Shown in pieces: positions 1 through 5,801 of a DNA stretch of 7,472 bases; position 1 is the stretch's first letter, and every line of letters begins with the position of its first letter. The translations under genes and the position numbers were made by a program. The notes under the pieces are model-generated. The model did no database searches and was not told where the DNA came from. It saw only the letters and a list, made by a program, of their open reading frames with translations. The DNA lies in assembly GCA_009693435.1 (NCBI GenBank), contig SHXF01000154.1:1-7472 (forward strand). The letters run 5' to 3'. The stretch comes from Betaproteobacteria bacterium (GTDB lineage Bacteria > Pseudomonadota > Gammaproteobacteria > Burkholderiales > SG8-39).

Positions 1-141
1 TCGATCACTTTATAGCAAAGACCGGCGGAAAAAGTCAGCCCCCGGCAAGTCCGCCAAGCGATCAGTGCGTTACACTGAACAATGACCCGAACTGTGCCTC
101 AGAGAGCCCCAAGTTTTAAGCCCCAAGTTTTAAATTGAGAA
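1..141. other. Non-coding leader before the diguanylate cyclase gene
   Basis: No gene is supported here. An imperfectly placed inverted repeat, GGCGGA at 24-29 and TCCGCC at 50-55, could form a 6-bp stem with a 20-nt loop. TACACT at 71-76 resembles a -10 box (4 of 6 matches), but no -35 box sits at the right distance, so no promoter is called. An ATG at 82 opens an 18-codon reading frame that closes with TGA at 136-138. It is in the same frame as the GGDEF gene that follows. The far left may belong to a regulatory element cut by the window edge. Confidence 0.5.
106..133. repeat. Exact 14-bp tandem duplication
   Basis: The 14-mer GCCCCAAGTTTTAA occurs at 106-119 and again, without any spacer, at 120-133. 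The second copy ends 8 bases before the proposed TTG start of the diguanylate cyclase gene. A unit of 14 is not a multiple of three, so gain or loss of one copy would shift the frame of anything read through from the ATG at 82. Slippage during replication is the usual origin of such a repeat; an assembly artefact is possible. Confidence 0.9.
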
Positions 142-1251
142 TTGCTGCCCACAGGGATACGCAGTAAGTTCGTTTACGACCCCGAGCTATCGCACGAAGA
201 ACTCAGAGGGTTTTCGCGCACCATCGCCGAAATCGAGTGGTTGCTGCTGATACTCGTGCTGTTCTATCAGCTGATACTCGCGCCTGACAATATGGCCAAC
301 ACCGCATTGTCAATGGCGATGTTTTTCTATACCGCCTTCGTGCTGTTGTTTCGTTACGTCAACTTCTACCGGCGCGAGGCCTACTGGAAACTCGCGCTGG
401 AGACCGCGATGATGATCGCGTTCATTACCTGGGTACTGTTTTACACCGGGCGCCTTAACAGCCCGCTGCAAAATCTGTATTTGCTGGTGGTCATCACCAG
501 CTCGCTGATGCTGGGGCGCCTGTCAACCGTGGTGGCCATGGTGGCTATTGCCGCATGTTACGGCTGGCTCGGTTACGTACGGGGTGACTCGGCATTTCAG
601 TCATTTGGCGTGGAATTCCTGTCGCGTTTCGTGCCGCTGGCGCTGGTGGGTTACGTGACCACCATGATGTCGTCCGATATGCGCAGCGCGCTGACCAGAA
701 TCAAGACCCTGTCCGAGACCGACGAACTCACCGGCATTTACAACCGCCGCGCGTTTATGTCGATCAGCGAACACACCGTCAAACTGTCGCAGCGTTATGG
801 CCGCAATTTCAGCGTGGTCATGCTGGATTCCGACAGCCTGAAAATCGTCAACGACGGCTACGGCCACGACGCCGGCGACCAGCTGCTGAAGGCAATGGTC
901 GCACATGTACAGGTTGAGCTGCGCAAACCGGACCTGCTCGCGCGTTACGGCGGTGACGAGTTCGTGCTGCTGCTGCCCGACACCAATGTCGAAGGCGCGC
1001 GGCTGACCGCCGAACGCATTCGTGAACGCATTGCAACAACGCCCTTGGTGCTCGGCGGCAAAGAAATCAGCATCACCGCCAGCATGGGGGTCGCCACTTA
1101 CCCTGATCACGGTAAAGACTACGAGCGTGTGTTTGAAGCCGCGGACAATGCGCTCTATAGCAGCAAAACCAGCGGCAAGAACAAGGTATCCATTGCGCAT
1201 GCGCCTGTGGCACGCACGCCTGAGCAAAGCGCGCAAATGCCCCGCACCTGA
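142..1251 (+). CDS. Membrane-bound GGDEF diguanylate cyclase
   Basis: This enzyme should join two GTP molecules into the second messenger cyclic di-GMP at the inner membrane. Residues about 32-178 hold roughly six hydrophobic helices (about 33-49, 56-73, 85-101, 110-127, 128-146, 160-178), a possible sensor domain. The GGDEF domain starts at SETDELTGIYNRR (191-203). The metal-binding stretch is DSDSLKIVND (229-238), with Leu where Phe is common, followed by GHDAGD (241-246). The signature is YGGDEF (269-274). RKPD (261-264), five residues before it, is an intact RxxD inhibitory site, so product feedback is expected. No EAL domain is present. The start is uncertain: TTG at 142 is the first start codon after an in-frame TGA at 136, but no good ribosome binding site precedes it. 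The 369-residue length suits a membrane GGDEF protein. What the membrane part senses cannot be told. Confidence 0.9.
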   Translation: MLPTGIRSKFVYDPELSHEELRGFSRTIAEIEWLLLILVLFYQLILAPDNMANTALSMAMFFYTAFVLLFRYVNFYRREAYWKLALETAMMIAFITWVLFYTGRLNSPLQNLYLLVVITSSLMLGRLSTVVAMVAIAACYGWLGYVRGDSAFQSFGVEFLSRFVPLALVGYVTTMMSSDMRSALTRIKTLSETDELTGIYNRRAFMSISEHTVKLSQRYGRNFSVVMLDSDSLKIVNDGYGHDAGDQLLKAMVAHVQVELRKPDLLARYGGDEFVLLLPDTNVEGARLTAERIRERIATTPLVLGGKEISITASMGVATYPDHGKDYERVFEAADNALYSSKTSGKNKVSIAHAPVARTPEQSAQMPRT

Positions 1252-1272
1252 ATCTGCGCGCGCGGTTAAGTC

Positions 1273-2073
1273 CTAAAGCACGCGCCGGCGCGGCCTGAAA
1301 TAATCCGTGTTAGCGTAAAACACGGCTTCTTTATTGGCGCCGTACCAGCCGGGCACGCCCAGCACAGGCAATGGCGACAGGTCGCGCGCGCTTATGATAC
1401 TGCTGTGCAAGGCCGCGGCCGCCAGATCGTCGGCATGCGCCAGCGATGCGGCGTCATCCAGCGCCTCACACGCGCGCGGCGTGTGCAGCAGCAAGGCGTG
1501 GCCGCTCATCCCGACATAGGGCGACAACGCTTTTTCATAGAGCGCGTGACCAAAAATCACAAATCGCGTGCTGCCCATCAACGCCTCTCGTTGCTGCCAA
1601 AACACCCGCTGCCACTCAAACGCGCGCAGGCCCGCCAGCACCGCTGCACTGCTGCTGAGCACCAGCACGCCGCTCTCATCGAACAGCGTCAGCGCGTCGC
1701 GCCGTGCGCTGCGCACCTTGGACACGCCGCCGCGCTGCGCGCGCAGCTCGGCCGCGTGCGCGCGATTCAACGCCGCCTTGGTGCGTGGGAACGCCAGCCA
1801 CACCAGGGCATTGAACAAATCATGCCAATTCCCGTCCCGCAGCGGCACCCTGCCCTCATCATGGATGCGCAGCTCGTAATCCGCGGCGCCGGGCGCCGGC
1901 AATGAATCGAAACGCAGAGCGTGGCCGCCGCCGGAACGCACGCCGCGCATGCTGGCAAGCCGGCTCAATGCCTGCGGCCCCGGCCACTGTGCACACGACG
2001 TGGCCTCAGCGAGAGCACGCAACGGCGCAAACATCGGCGAGCGCGTGGCGAATTGTGAATCCCAGACTTGCAT
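1273..2073 (-). CDS. DUF3025 family protein of unknown function
   Basis: The family is recognised from conserved blocks, but its biochemical role is not established. The best block is RDGNWHDLFNALVWLAFPRTKAALN at residues 79-103, rich in Trp, His and Asn. A second block is LTLFDESGVLVLS (128-140). A third is FVIFGHALYEKALSPYVGMSGHALLL (171-196). The C-terminus carries LPVLGVPGWYGANKEAVFYANTDYFRP (235-261). The 266-residue length is normal for the family. No signal peptide or membrane helix is seen, so a cytoplasmic location is likely. The ATG at 2073 lacks a clear ribosome binding site. The gene faces the diguanylate cyclase (21 bases between stops) and diverges from the FAD oxidoreductase gene. 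Conserved His and Asp residues could suggest an enzyme, but that is only a guess. Confidence 0.85.
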   Translation of the reverse strand: MQVWDSQFATRSPMFAPLRALAEATSCAQWPGPQALSRLASMRGVRSGGGHALRFDSLPAPGAADYELRIHDEGRVPLRDGNWHDLFNALVWLAFPRTKAALNRAHAAELRAQRGGVSKVRSARRDALTLFDESGVLVLSSSAAVLAGLRAFEWQRVFWQQREALMGSTRFVIFGHALYEKALSPYVGMSGHALLLHTPRACEALDDAASLAHADDLAAAALHSSIISARDLSPLPVLGVPGWYGANKEAVFYANTDYFRPRRRVL

Positions 2074-2163
2074 AGGCGAATCAATTGTTAACAGCCCCTA
2101 GTGTACGCCGCACACGCGCCAACAAGGTAGAATCGCGCGCTTCGATTTCATTTTTTACGCCTT
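2074..2163. promoter_or_regulatory. Divergent intergenic region with a candidate + strand -10 box
   Basis: This 90-bp gap separates two genes transcribed away from each other and must hold both start regions. On +, TAGAAT at 2128-2133 matches the -10 consensus in 5 of 6 positions, followed by a GC-rich discriminator (CGCGCGC). It would give a start of transcription near 2140 for the FAD oxidoreductase gene. No convincing -35 box lies 16-18 bases upstream. No promoter could be picked for the - strand gene. Neither gene has a good Shine-Dalgarno sequence. Confidence 0.35.
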
Positions 2164-3264
2164 ATGGAAACCCTGGATTGCGCGGTCATTGGCGCGGGCG
2201 TGGTTGGCCTCGCCATCGCACGTAAACTGGCAATGAACGGCCGCGAAGTCGTCATTCTCGAAGCCGAAGACGCTTTCGGCACCCATACCAGCGCGCGCAA
2301 CTCCGAAGTCATACACGCCGGTATTTATTATCCCAGTGGATCGCTCAAAGCGAAATTGTGCGTGGCGGGCCGCCAGGCGCTGTACCACTATTGCGCTGAA
2401 CACGGCGTGCAGCACCAGCGCATCGGCAAAATCATCGTCGCCTGCGACGACAGCGAACTCGCAGGTCTCAAAAAATATCAGGCGCAGGCCGAAGCCAACG
2501 GCGTCGGTGACCTGCGCATGCTCAATCCCGCCGAACTCGCAGAACTGGAACCCGCGGTGCGTGGCGTGGCGGGATTTCTGTCGCCGTCCACCGGCATTAT
2601 CGACAGCCACGGTCTGATGCTGTCCTACCTCGGTGAAGCCGAAGAGCGCGGCGCCATGCTGGCATTATCCAGTCCGCTGCTCAGCGGTCGCGTTGAAAGC
2701 GACGGCATCGTGCTTGAAGTCGGTGGCGTAGAACCGATGACGGTGAAATGCCGCTCGGTCGTTATCTCGGCAGGCCTTAATGCGCCTACAGTGGCACGCA
2801 GCATCACCGGCATACCCACCGCCACCATTCCACCCACCTACTACGCCATCGGCCATTACTACACGCTCACCACGAAATCCCCTTTCACGCGCCTGATATA
2901 TCCGGTGGCGCGGCCCGACTGGCTCGGCGTGCATGTCACCCTCGACCTCGGCGGCCGCGTCAAGTTCGGCCCAGATTTTGAATGGATAGACCGCGTCGAT
3001 TACCGCTTCGATGAACGCCGCGAAGCGTCGTTCTACAAAGCAATCCGGCATTATTTTCCGGGCCTGCGGGACGGCACTCTGCAACCGGGCTATACCGGCA
3101 TCCGCCCACGCATTACCGGGCCCGGCGAAGCGGCGCAGGACTTCACCTTTCACGACCACAGCGTGCACGGCGTGCAGGGGCTGGTCGCACTCTACGGCAT
3201 TGAGTCGCCGGGACTCACCTCGTCGCTGGCGATCGCGGACACTGTGGTGCAGCTGCTAAATTAA
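2164..3264 (+). CDS. FAD-dependent oxidoreductase, L-2-hydroxyglutarate dehydrogenase-like
   Basis: A DAO-type flavoprotein, most like the L2HGDH/LhgO group that oxidises L-2-hydroxyglutarate to 2-oxoglutarate and passes electrons to the respiratory chain or oxygen. The N-terminus has the FAD-binding Rossmann motif GAGVVG (10-15), with Glu33 after the second strand placed to bind the FAD ribose. The block SARNSEVIHAGIYYP (43-57), then GSLKAKLCVAG (59-69), is the best marker of the L2HGDH-like group. RPRITGPG (314-321) and HGVQGLVALYGIESPGLTSSLAIA (335-358) form the usual C-terminal FAD-binding end. At 366 residues it is shorter than E. coli LhgO (about 420), like many proteobacterial homologues. 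Substrate is inferred from family resemblance, and another 2-hydroxy acid is possible. The ATG start at 2164 has no visible Shine-Dalgarno sequence. No lhgO partner gene such as csiD is nearby. Confidence 0.82.
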   Translation: METLDCAVIGAGVVGLAIARKLAMNGREVVILEAEDAFGTHTSARNSEVIHAGIYYPSGSLKAKLCVAGRQALYHYCAEHGVQHQRIGKIIVACDDSELAGLKKYQAQAEANGVGDLRMLNPAELAELEPAVRGVAGFLSPSTGIIDSHGLMLSYLGEAEERGAMLALSSPLLSGRVESDGIVLEVGGVEPMTVKCRSVVISAGLNAPTVARSITGIPTATIPPTYYAIGHYYTLTTKSPFTRLIYPVARPDWLGVHVTLDLGGRVKFGPDFEWIDRVDYRFDERREASFYKAIRHYFPGLRDGTLQPGYTGIRPRITGPGEAAQDFTFHDHSVHGVQGLVALYGIESPGLTSSLAIADTVVQLLN

Positions 3265-3334
3265 GCGGCCGCATTACCCCGTGGATTGCAGCGTGAATAA
3301 GGCTGCGTTAAGCTCATCCGCTGCTCACTAAACC

Positions 3335-3341
3335 AGGGGAG
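3335..3341 (+). promoter_or_regulatory. Strong ribosome binding site of the SDR gene
   Basis: AGGGGAG lies 4 bases before the ATG at 3346 and fixes that start. Its strength contrasts with the weak or absent sites of the other + strand genes here. It suggests independent translation of the SDR gene rather than coupling to the oxidoreductase gene 81 bp upstream. Confidence 0.75.
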
Positions 3342-3345
3342 TGTC

Positions 3346-4200
3346 ATGGGAAAACTTGATGGCCGCGTGGCGATAGTCACCGGCGCGAGCCGGGGTATCG
3401 GCGAGGAGATCGCCAAACTGTTCGCCCGCGAAGGCGCCAGGGTGGTGTGTGCGGCGCGAACGCTGAACGAAGGTGATCATCGCATGCTGGCGGGGTCGCT
3501 CGCGGGCACCGTCAGAAAAATCACCGACGCCGGCGGCGAGGCAATCGCGGTCGCGGTTGACGTATCCAACGAGGACGATTGCCAAAAACTGGTAGCCGCC
3601 GCGCACGAAGCATTTGGCCCAATTGGTATATTGGTAAACGATGCCGCGCTTACCTATTACAAGCCCATTGTGGATTACAACGTCAAACACTGGGTCAAGG
3701 CGTTCGCAGTCAACGTGCATGCCCCCTTCATGCTGTCACAACTGGTGCTGCGCGATATGATTCAGCAGCGGCGCGGCGCCATCATCAATATTTCATCGGG
3801 TTCGGCGATCGGGCCGGGCCGCACACCCTTCAAGGACGCGCGCCCGGCGAACGGCGGCACCATGTACGGCGCCACCAAAGCCGCACTGGAGCGCTTCACC
3901 CAGGGGCTGGCGCAGGAAGTCGCCGAGTACAATATCGCGGTAACCGCAGTGTCCCCTTCGCAAGTGGTGCCGACACCGGGTACGGTATATCACAAGCTGG
4001 TGAAGGCTATCGACGATCCGCAAGGCGAACCGCCCCTGCTGATGGCCAAAGCGGCGCTGCTGCTGGCCAGCGAGCCACCAGAAAAAATCAACGGCCGCGT
4101 AACCTACAGCCAGCAGTTACTCAGCGAATACGCACAACTGGAACAGCCCGCGACAGGACGCGGCGTCACCATCAAGGGCAGCGGCTACTCGCAGATCTGA
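3346..4200 (+). CDS. Short-chain dehydrogenase/reductase (SDR) family oxidoreductase
   Basis: An NAD(P)-dependent oxidoreductase of the classical SDR fold, likely cytoplasmic; substrate unknown. The cofactor motif is TGASRGIG (12-19). Arg38 after the second strand hints at NADP(H) preference. DV at 72-73 should contact adenine. The usual NNAG is NDAA (98-101). Asn123 in VNV, Ser150/Ser151 in NISS, Tyr174 and Lys178 in YGATK make up the catalytic set. The Ser-Tyr gap of about 23 residues is roughly ten longer than in most classical SDRs, because of the stretch GPGRTPFKDARPANGG. A second insertion near RTLNEGDHRMLAGSLAGTV (38-56) resembles the HSDL2-like branch. Length 284 is normal. It follows the FAD oxidoreductase gene on the same strand, 81 bp downstream, so co-transcription is possible but unproven. 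It faces the toxin-antitoxin pair. Confidence 0.88.
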   Translation: MGKLDGRVAIVTGASRGIGEEIAKLFAREGARVVCAARTLNEGDHRMLAGSLAGTVRKITDAGGEAIAVAVDVSNEDDCQKLVAAAHEAFGPIGILVNDAALTYYKPIVDYNVKHWVKAFAVNVHAPFMLSQLVLRDMIQQRRGAIINISSGSAIGPGRTPFKDARPANGGTMYGATKAALERFTQGLAQEVAEYNIAVTAVSPSQVVPTPGTVYHKLVKAIDDPQGEPPLLMAKAALLLASEPPEKINGRVTYSQQLLSEYAQLEQPATGRGVTIKGSGYSQI

Positions 4201-4227
4201 ACACGAAAATCCGCAGCACGCCGCAAT

Positions 4228-4325
4228 AAAAAGCAAGCGTAGGGTGGGCAAAACGCTTTGCCCACGCCGCCGCACGCGAACCACACCACACCGCGTGGGC
4301 ACAAACAGCGTGCCCACCCTACGCT
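4228..4325 (-). terminator. Possible terminator of the toxin-antitoxin operon
   Basis: Read on the - strand, the inverted-repeat element is followed after only three bases by TTTTT (complement of AAAAA at 4228-4232). A strong GC-rich stem followed by a T run is the pattern of an intrinsic terminator. It lies 27 bases past the toxin stop. On the + strand no T run follows the right arm, so termination of the SDR transcript is less supported. The large distance between the outer arms weakens the call. Confidence 0.4.
4236..4325. repeat. Palindromic intergenic element with 15-bp inverted arms
   Basis: AGCGTAGGGTGGGCA at 4236-4250 is the exact reverse complement of 4311-4325. Pairing continues imperfectly inwards: CGCTTTGCCCACGCCG on the left matches CGCTGTTTGTGCCCACGCGG read from the right. 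Two local hairpins also fit: GTGGGCAAA (4244-4252) with TTTGCCCAC (4257-4265) around a 4-nt loop, and GTGGGCAC (4295-4302) with GTGCCCAC (4310-4317) around a 7-nt loop. From memory, sequences of the form GTAGGGTGGGCA...TGCCCACCCTAC are dispersed between genes in many proteobacteria; this was not checked. No clear target-site duplication flanks it. It encodes nothing and resembles a MITE or REP-like unit. Confidence 0.75.
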
Positions 4326-4351
4326 AGCTGCGTCTATTCACCGGTCGGCAC

Positions 4352-4645
4352 TCAGTTTCGGGCCAGCCATCGTTTTGGATTTCGACGACAGTGCATGCAC
4401 GCGACAATAACTATGCTATCGGGAAATACGCGATAGTAGATAGCGTATGGAAACCTTCGCACCAAATAACGACGCGTGTCTCGATGGAGCACCCGGAACA
4501 GCAGCGGATCCTTGGCAATCACGTTAAATGCTGCTTTCATCGCCTCGCGAAACGCATCCCCCAAACCTGCGCGCTGTTCTTCATACCAATGGAAAGCGTC
4601 CTCGATATCGGCCTCAGCCGCAGACCGGACGATGACCGGCGTCAC
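4352..4645 (-). CDS. ParE/RelE-family toxin of a type II toxin-antitoxin pair
   Basis: A 97-residue protein of the ParE/RelE toxin superfamily. The start VIVRSAAEADIEDAFHWYEEQRAGLGDAF (4-32) is the typical two-helix opening. The rest follows the usual strand pattern: FRVLHRDTRRYLVRRFPYAIYYRV (50-73), then DSIVIVACMHCRRNPKRWLAR (76-96). Family members act on gyrase (ParE) or on mRNA at the ribosome (RelE); the sequence does not decide which. The start codon is GTG at 4645-4643 and overlaps the antitoxin stop (GTGA). No Shine-Dalgarno site precedes it, so translation is probably coupled to the antitoxin and kept low. The reading frame is full length and shows no damage, so the toxin may be active. 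The antitoxin gene precedes it, as usual for this family. Confidence 0.87.
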   Translation of the reverse strand: MTPVIVRSAAEADIEDAFHWYEEQRAGLGDAFREAMKAAFNVIAKDPLLFRVLHRDTRRYLVRRFPYAIYYRVFPDSIVIVACMHCRRNPKRWLARN

Positions 4646-4851
4646 TGGCGGCGGCTGCGAAGCCTGCTTAGCACTTCCTCCGCGAGGACTCCAGTTGGGC
4701 CTTCGTAATCGAGCGCATCCAGGCGGCGGTCGAGTTCATCGCGGTGTGTATCGGGAAATGGAACTGCCTCGGGCGTGGGCAACAGGCTATCCCACAGCCG
4801 CTCGATAAGCTCCAGCCGCTCATTTGGTGTTAGCGTGGCTATGTCGATCAT
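4642..4851 (-). CDS. Addiction module antitoxin (TIGR02574/PF09720-like)
   Basis: A 69-residue protein resembling the small 'addiction module component' antitoxins found just upstream of ParE/RelE toxins. The opening helix ATLTPNERLELIERLWDSL (5-23) is the clearest family feature, followed by a Pro-rich link and PFPDTHRDELDRRLDAL (31-47). The basic C-terminus (LRSRRQ) ends on the overlapping stop. It should bind and neutralise the toxin and is expected to be the less stable partner. The open frame extends to 4920, but the ATG at 4851 is chosen because GGAGG at 4864-4860 sits 8 bases before it and because the extra residues do not look like the family. No ribbon-helix-helix DNA-binding domain is obvious, and no operator palindrome was found in front of the gene. 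Confidence 0.82.
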   Translation of the reverse strand: MIDIATLTPNERLELIERLWDSLLPTPEAVPFPDTHRDELDRRLDALDYEGPTGVLAEEVLSRLRSRRQ

Positions 4852-4859
4852 TGCGATTG

Positions 4860-4864
4860 CCTCC
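4860..4864 (-). promoter_or_regulatory. Ribosome binding site that sets the antitoxin start
   Basis: GGAGG on the - strand stands 8 bases before ATG 4851. It supports the 69-residue antitoxin over a longer version starting at 4920. Together with the missing site in front of the toxin it would favour excess antitoxin. The rest of the gap up to the hydrolase stop at 4959 shows no convincing promoter; a promoter is expected there because this gap separates the two - strand units. Confidence 0.7.
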
Positions 4865-4958
4865 GTATAGGCGCACCAGTTTACTCCGACACCGGCAAAA
4901 ATACAGCCTAGCCGAAGCATTGTGCGGGGTACAGATGTCGTTGAGTAAGGAAAAACAA

Positions 4959-5801
4959 TTACTTACGATCACCATCCTCATAGCGTTCAAGGAACCCCTG
5001 CACCGCCCTGACCCAGGCCTCACGCGCAAACACGAAGCCTTCGTTGTGACCGCCGCCGAGTTCCAGGAACGCCTTGGGTCCACGCGCCGCCGCATATAAA
5101 CGCCTGCCATGCGCGTACGGAATAATTTCGTCGCCGGGGCTGTGCGCGATCAACAGCGGCGCGCGACTGCGTTCAAGATTGGCGAGATTGTCGTAATGAA
5201 TGCGGCTCAACCAACGCACCGGCAGCCAGGGGTACAGTTCCGCGCCGAGATCCGGTATCGAGGTAAACGTCGATGACAGTATCAGCGCGCGTGGCGCAGG
5301 TTGCGACTGTTGCGCCGCCAGCCACGCAGCTACACCGCCACCCAGCGATTCGCCGAACACCACGATACTGGATGGCTTGATGCCGCGCGTGGCGGTCAGC
5401 CATGTCCAGCTAGCCCTGGCATCGCGATAGGTGCCTTCCTCCGTGGGCTCACCGCTGCTTTCGCCATAGCCGCGATAATCCACCAGCAGCGTGTTGTAGC
5501 CCAGGTCGTAAAACATTTTGGCGTAACCGACGCGATGCGCAATATTGCCGGCGTTGCCATGAAACAGCAGCACCGTGCCGCGCGCGGGCAGCGCTCCCGG
5601 TATCCACCAGGCGGCGAGTTGTTCCCCATCTTCCGTGGGCACTCGCACTTTTTCGAACGCCAGTCCGGCGGCCAGCGGTGTAATGTCCACGCCCCCTTTC
5701 GTTGGAAAGAAAACCATGCGCGGCTGAAACACGTACACCAGCCCCAGCAGCGCGACGTAGCCAGCCATCAGCGCGAGCATCACTTTAAGCAGGTAGCTCA
5801 T
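4959..5801 (-). CDS. Membrane-anchored alpha/beta hydrolase (YfhR/ABHD13-like)
   Basis: A serine hydrolase of 280 residues, resembling E. coli YfhR and the eukaryotic BEM46/ABHD13 group; its natural substrate is not known. An N-terminal hydrophobic helix (about residues 3-25) looks like an uncleaved membrane anchor. HGNAGN (81-86) is the oxyanion-hole motif. The nucleophile is Ser152 in GESLGG, the acid Asp224 in HSPGDEIIPY, and the base His252 in GGHNEGF, so the triad is complete. DYRGYGESSGEP (108-119) is another family block. The ATG at 5801 is preferred over a TTG one codon earlier: GGAG at 5813-5810 lies 8 bases before it, and it overlaps the srkA stop by one base (TGATG). This implies coupled translation from the srkA transcript. 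Esterase, thioesterase or peptidase activity are all possible. Confidence 0.87.
   Translation of the reverse strand: MSYLLKVMLALMAGYVALLGLVYVFQPRMVFFPTKGGVDITPLAAGLAFEKVRVPTEDGEQLAAWWIPGALPARGTVLLFHGNAGNIAHRVGYAKMFYDLGYNTLLVDYRGYGESSGEPTEEGTYRDARASWTWLTATRGIKPSSIVVFGESLGGGVAAWLAAQQSQPAPRALILSSTFTSIPDLGAELYPWLPVRWLSRIHYDNLANLERSRAPLLIAHSPGDEIIPYAHGRRLYAAARGPKAFLELGGGHNEGFVFAREAWVRAVQGFLERYEDGDRK

Noticed and set aside
1..60. Possible 3' half of a GEMM cyclic di-GMP riboswitch (GCAAAGACCGG at 15-25) upstream of the GGDEF gene
   Set aside because: Only a fragment resembles the consensus, the preceding GGAC is missing, and the 5' half would lie outside the window. It is worth testing with Infernal on the extended sequence, where a significant RF01051 hit would support it.
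601..1236. Long open frame on the - strand opposite the GGDEF gene
   Set aside because: It is antisense to a clear GGDEF domain, has no recognisable motif, and is explained by the high GC content and codon bias.
1405..1905. 166-codon + strand open frame opposite DUF3025
   Set aside because: The DUF3025 frame on the other strand carries conserved family blocks; this frame shows only composition-driven Arg/Ala/His-rich sequence.
3288..3306. Small inverted repeat (GCAGC/GCTGC) between the FAD oxidoreductase and SDR genes as a terminator
   Set aside because: The stem is only 5 bp with a 9-base loop and no T run follows.
4852..4920. N-terminal extension of the antitoxin to an ATG at 4920
   Set aside because: The extra 23 residues do not look like the family, and GGAGG stands at proper distance before ATG 4851.
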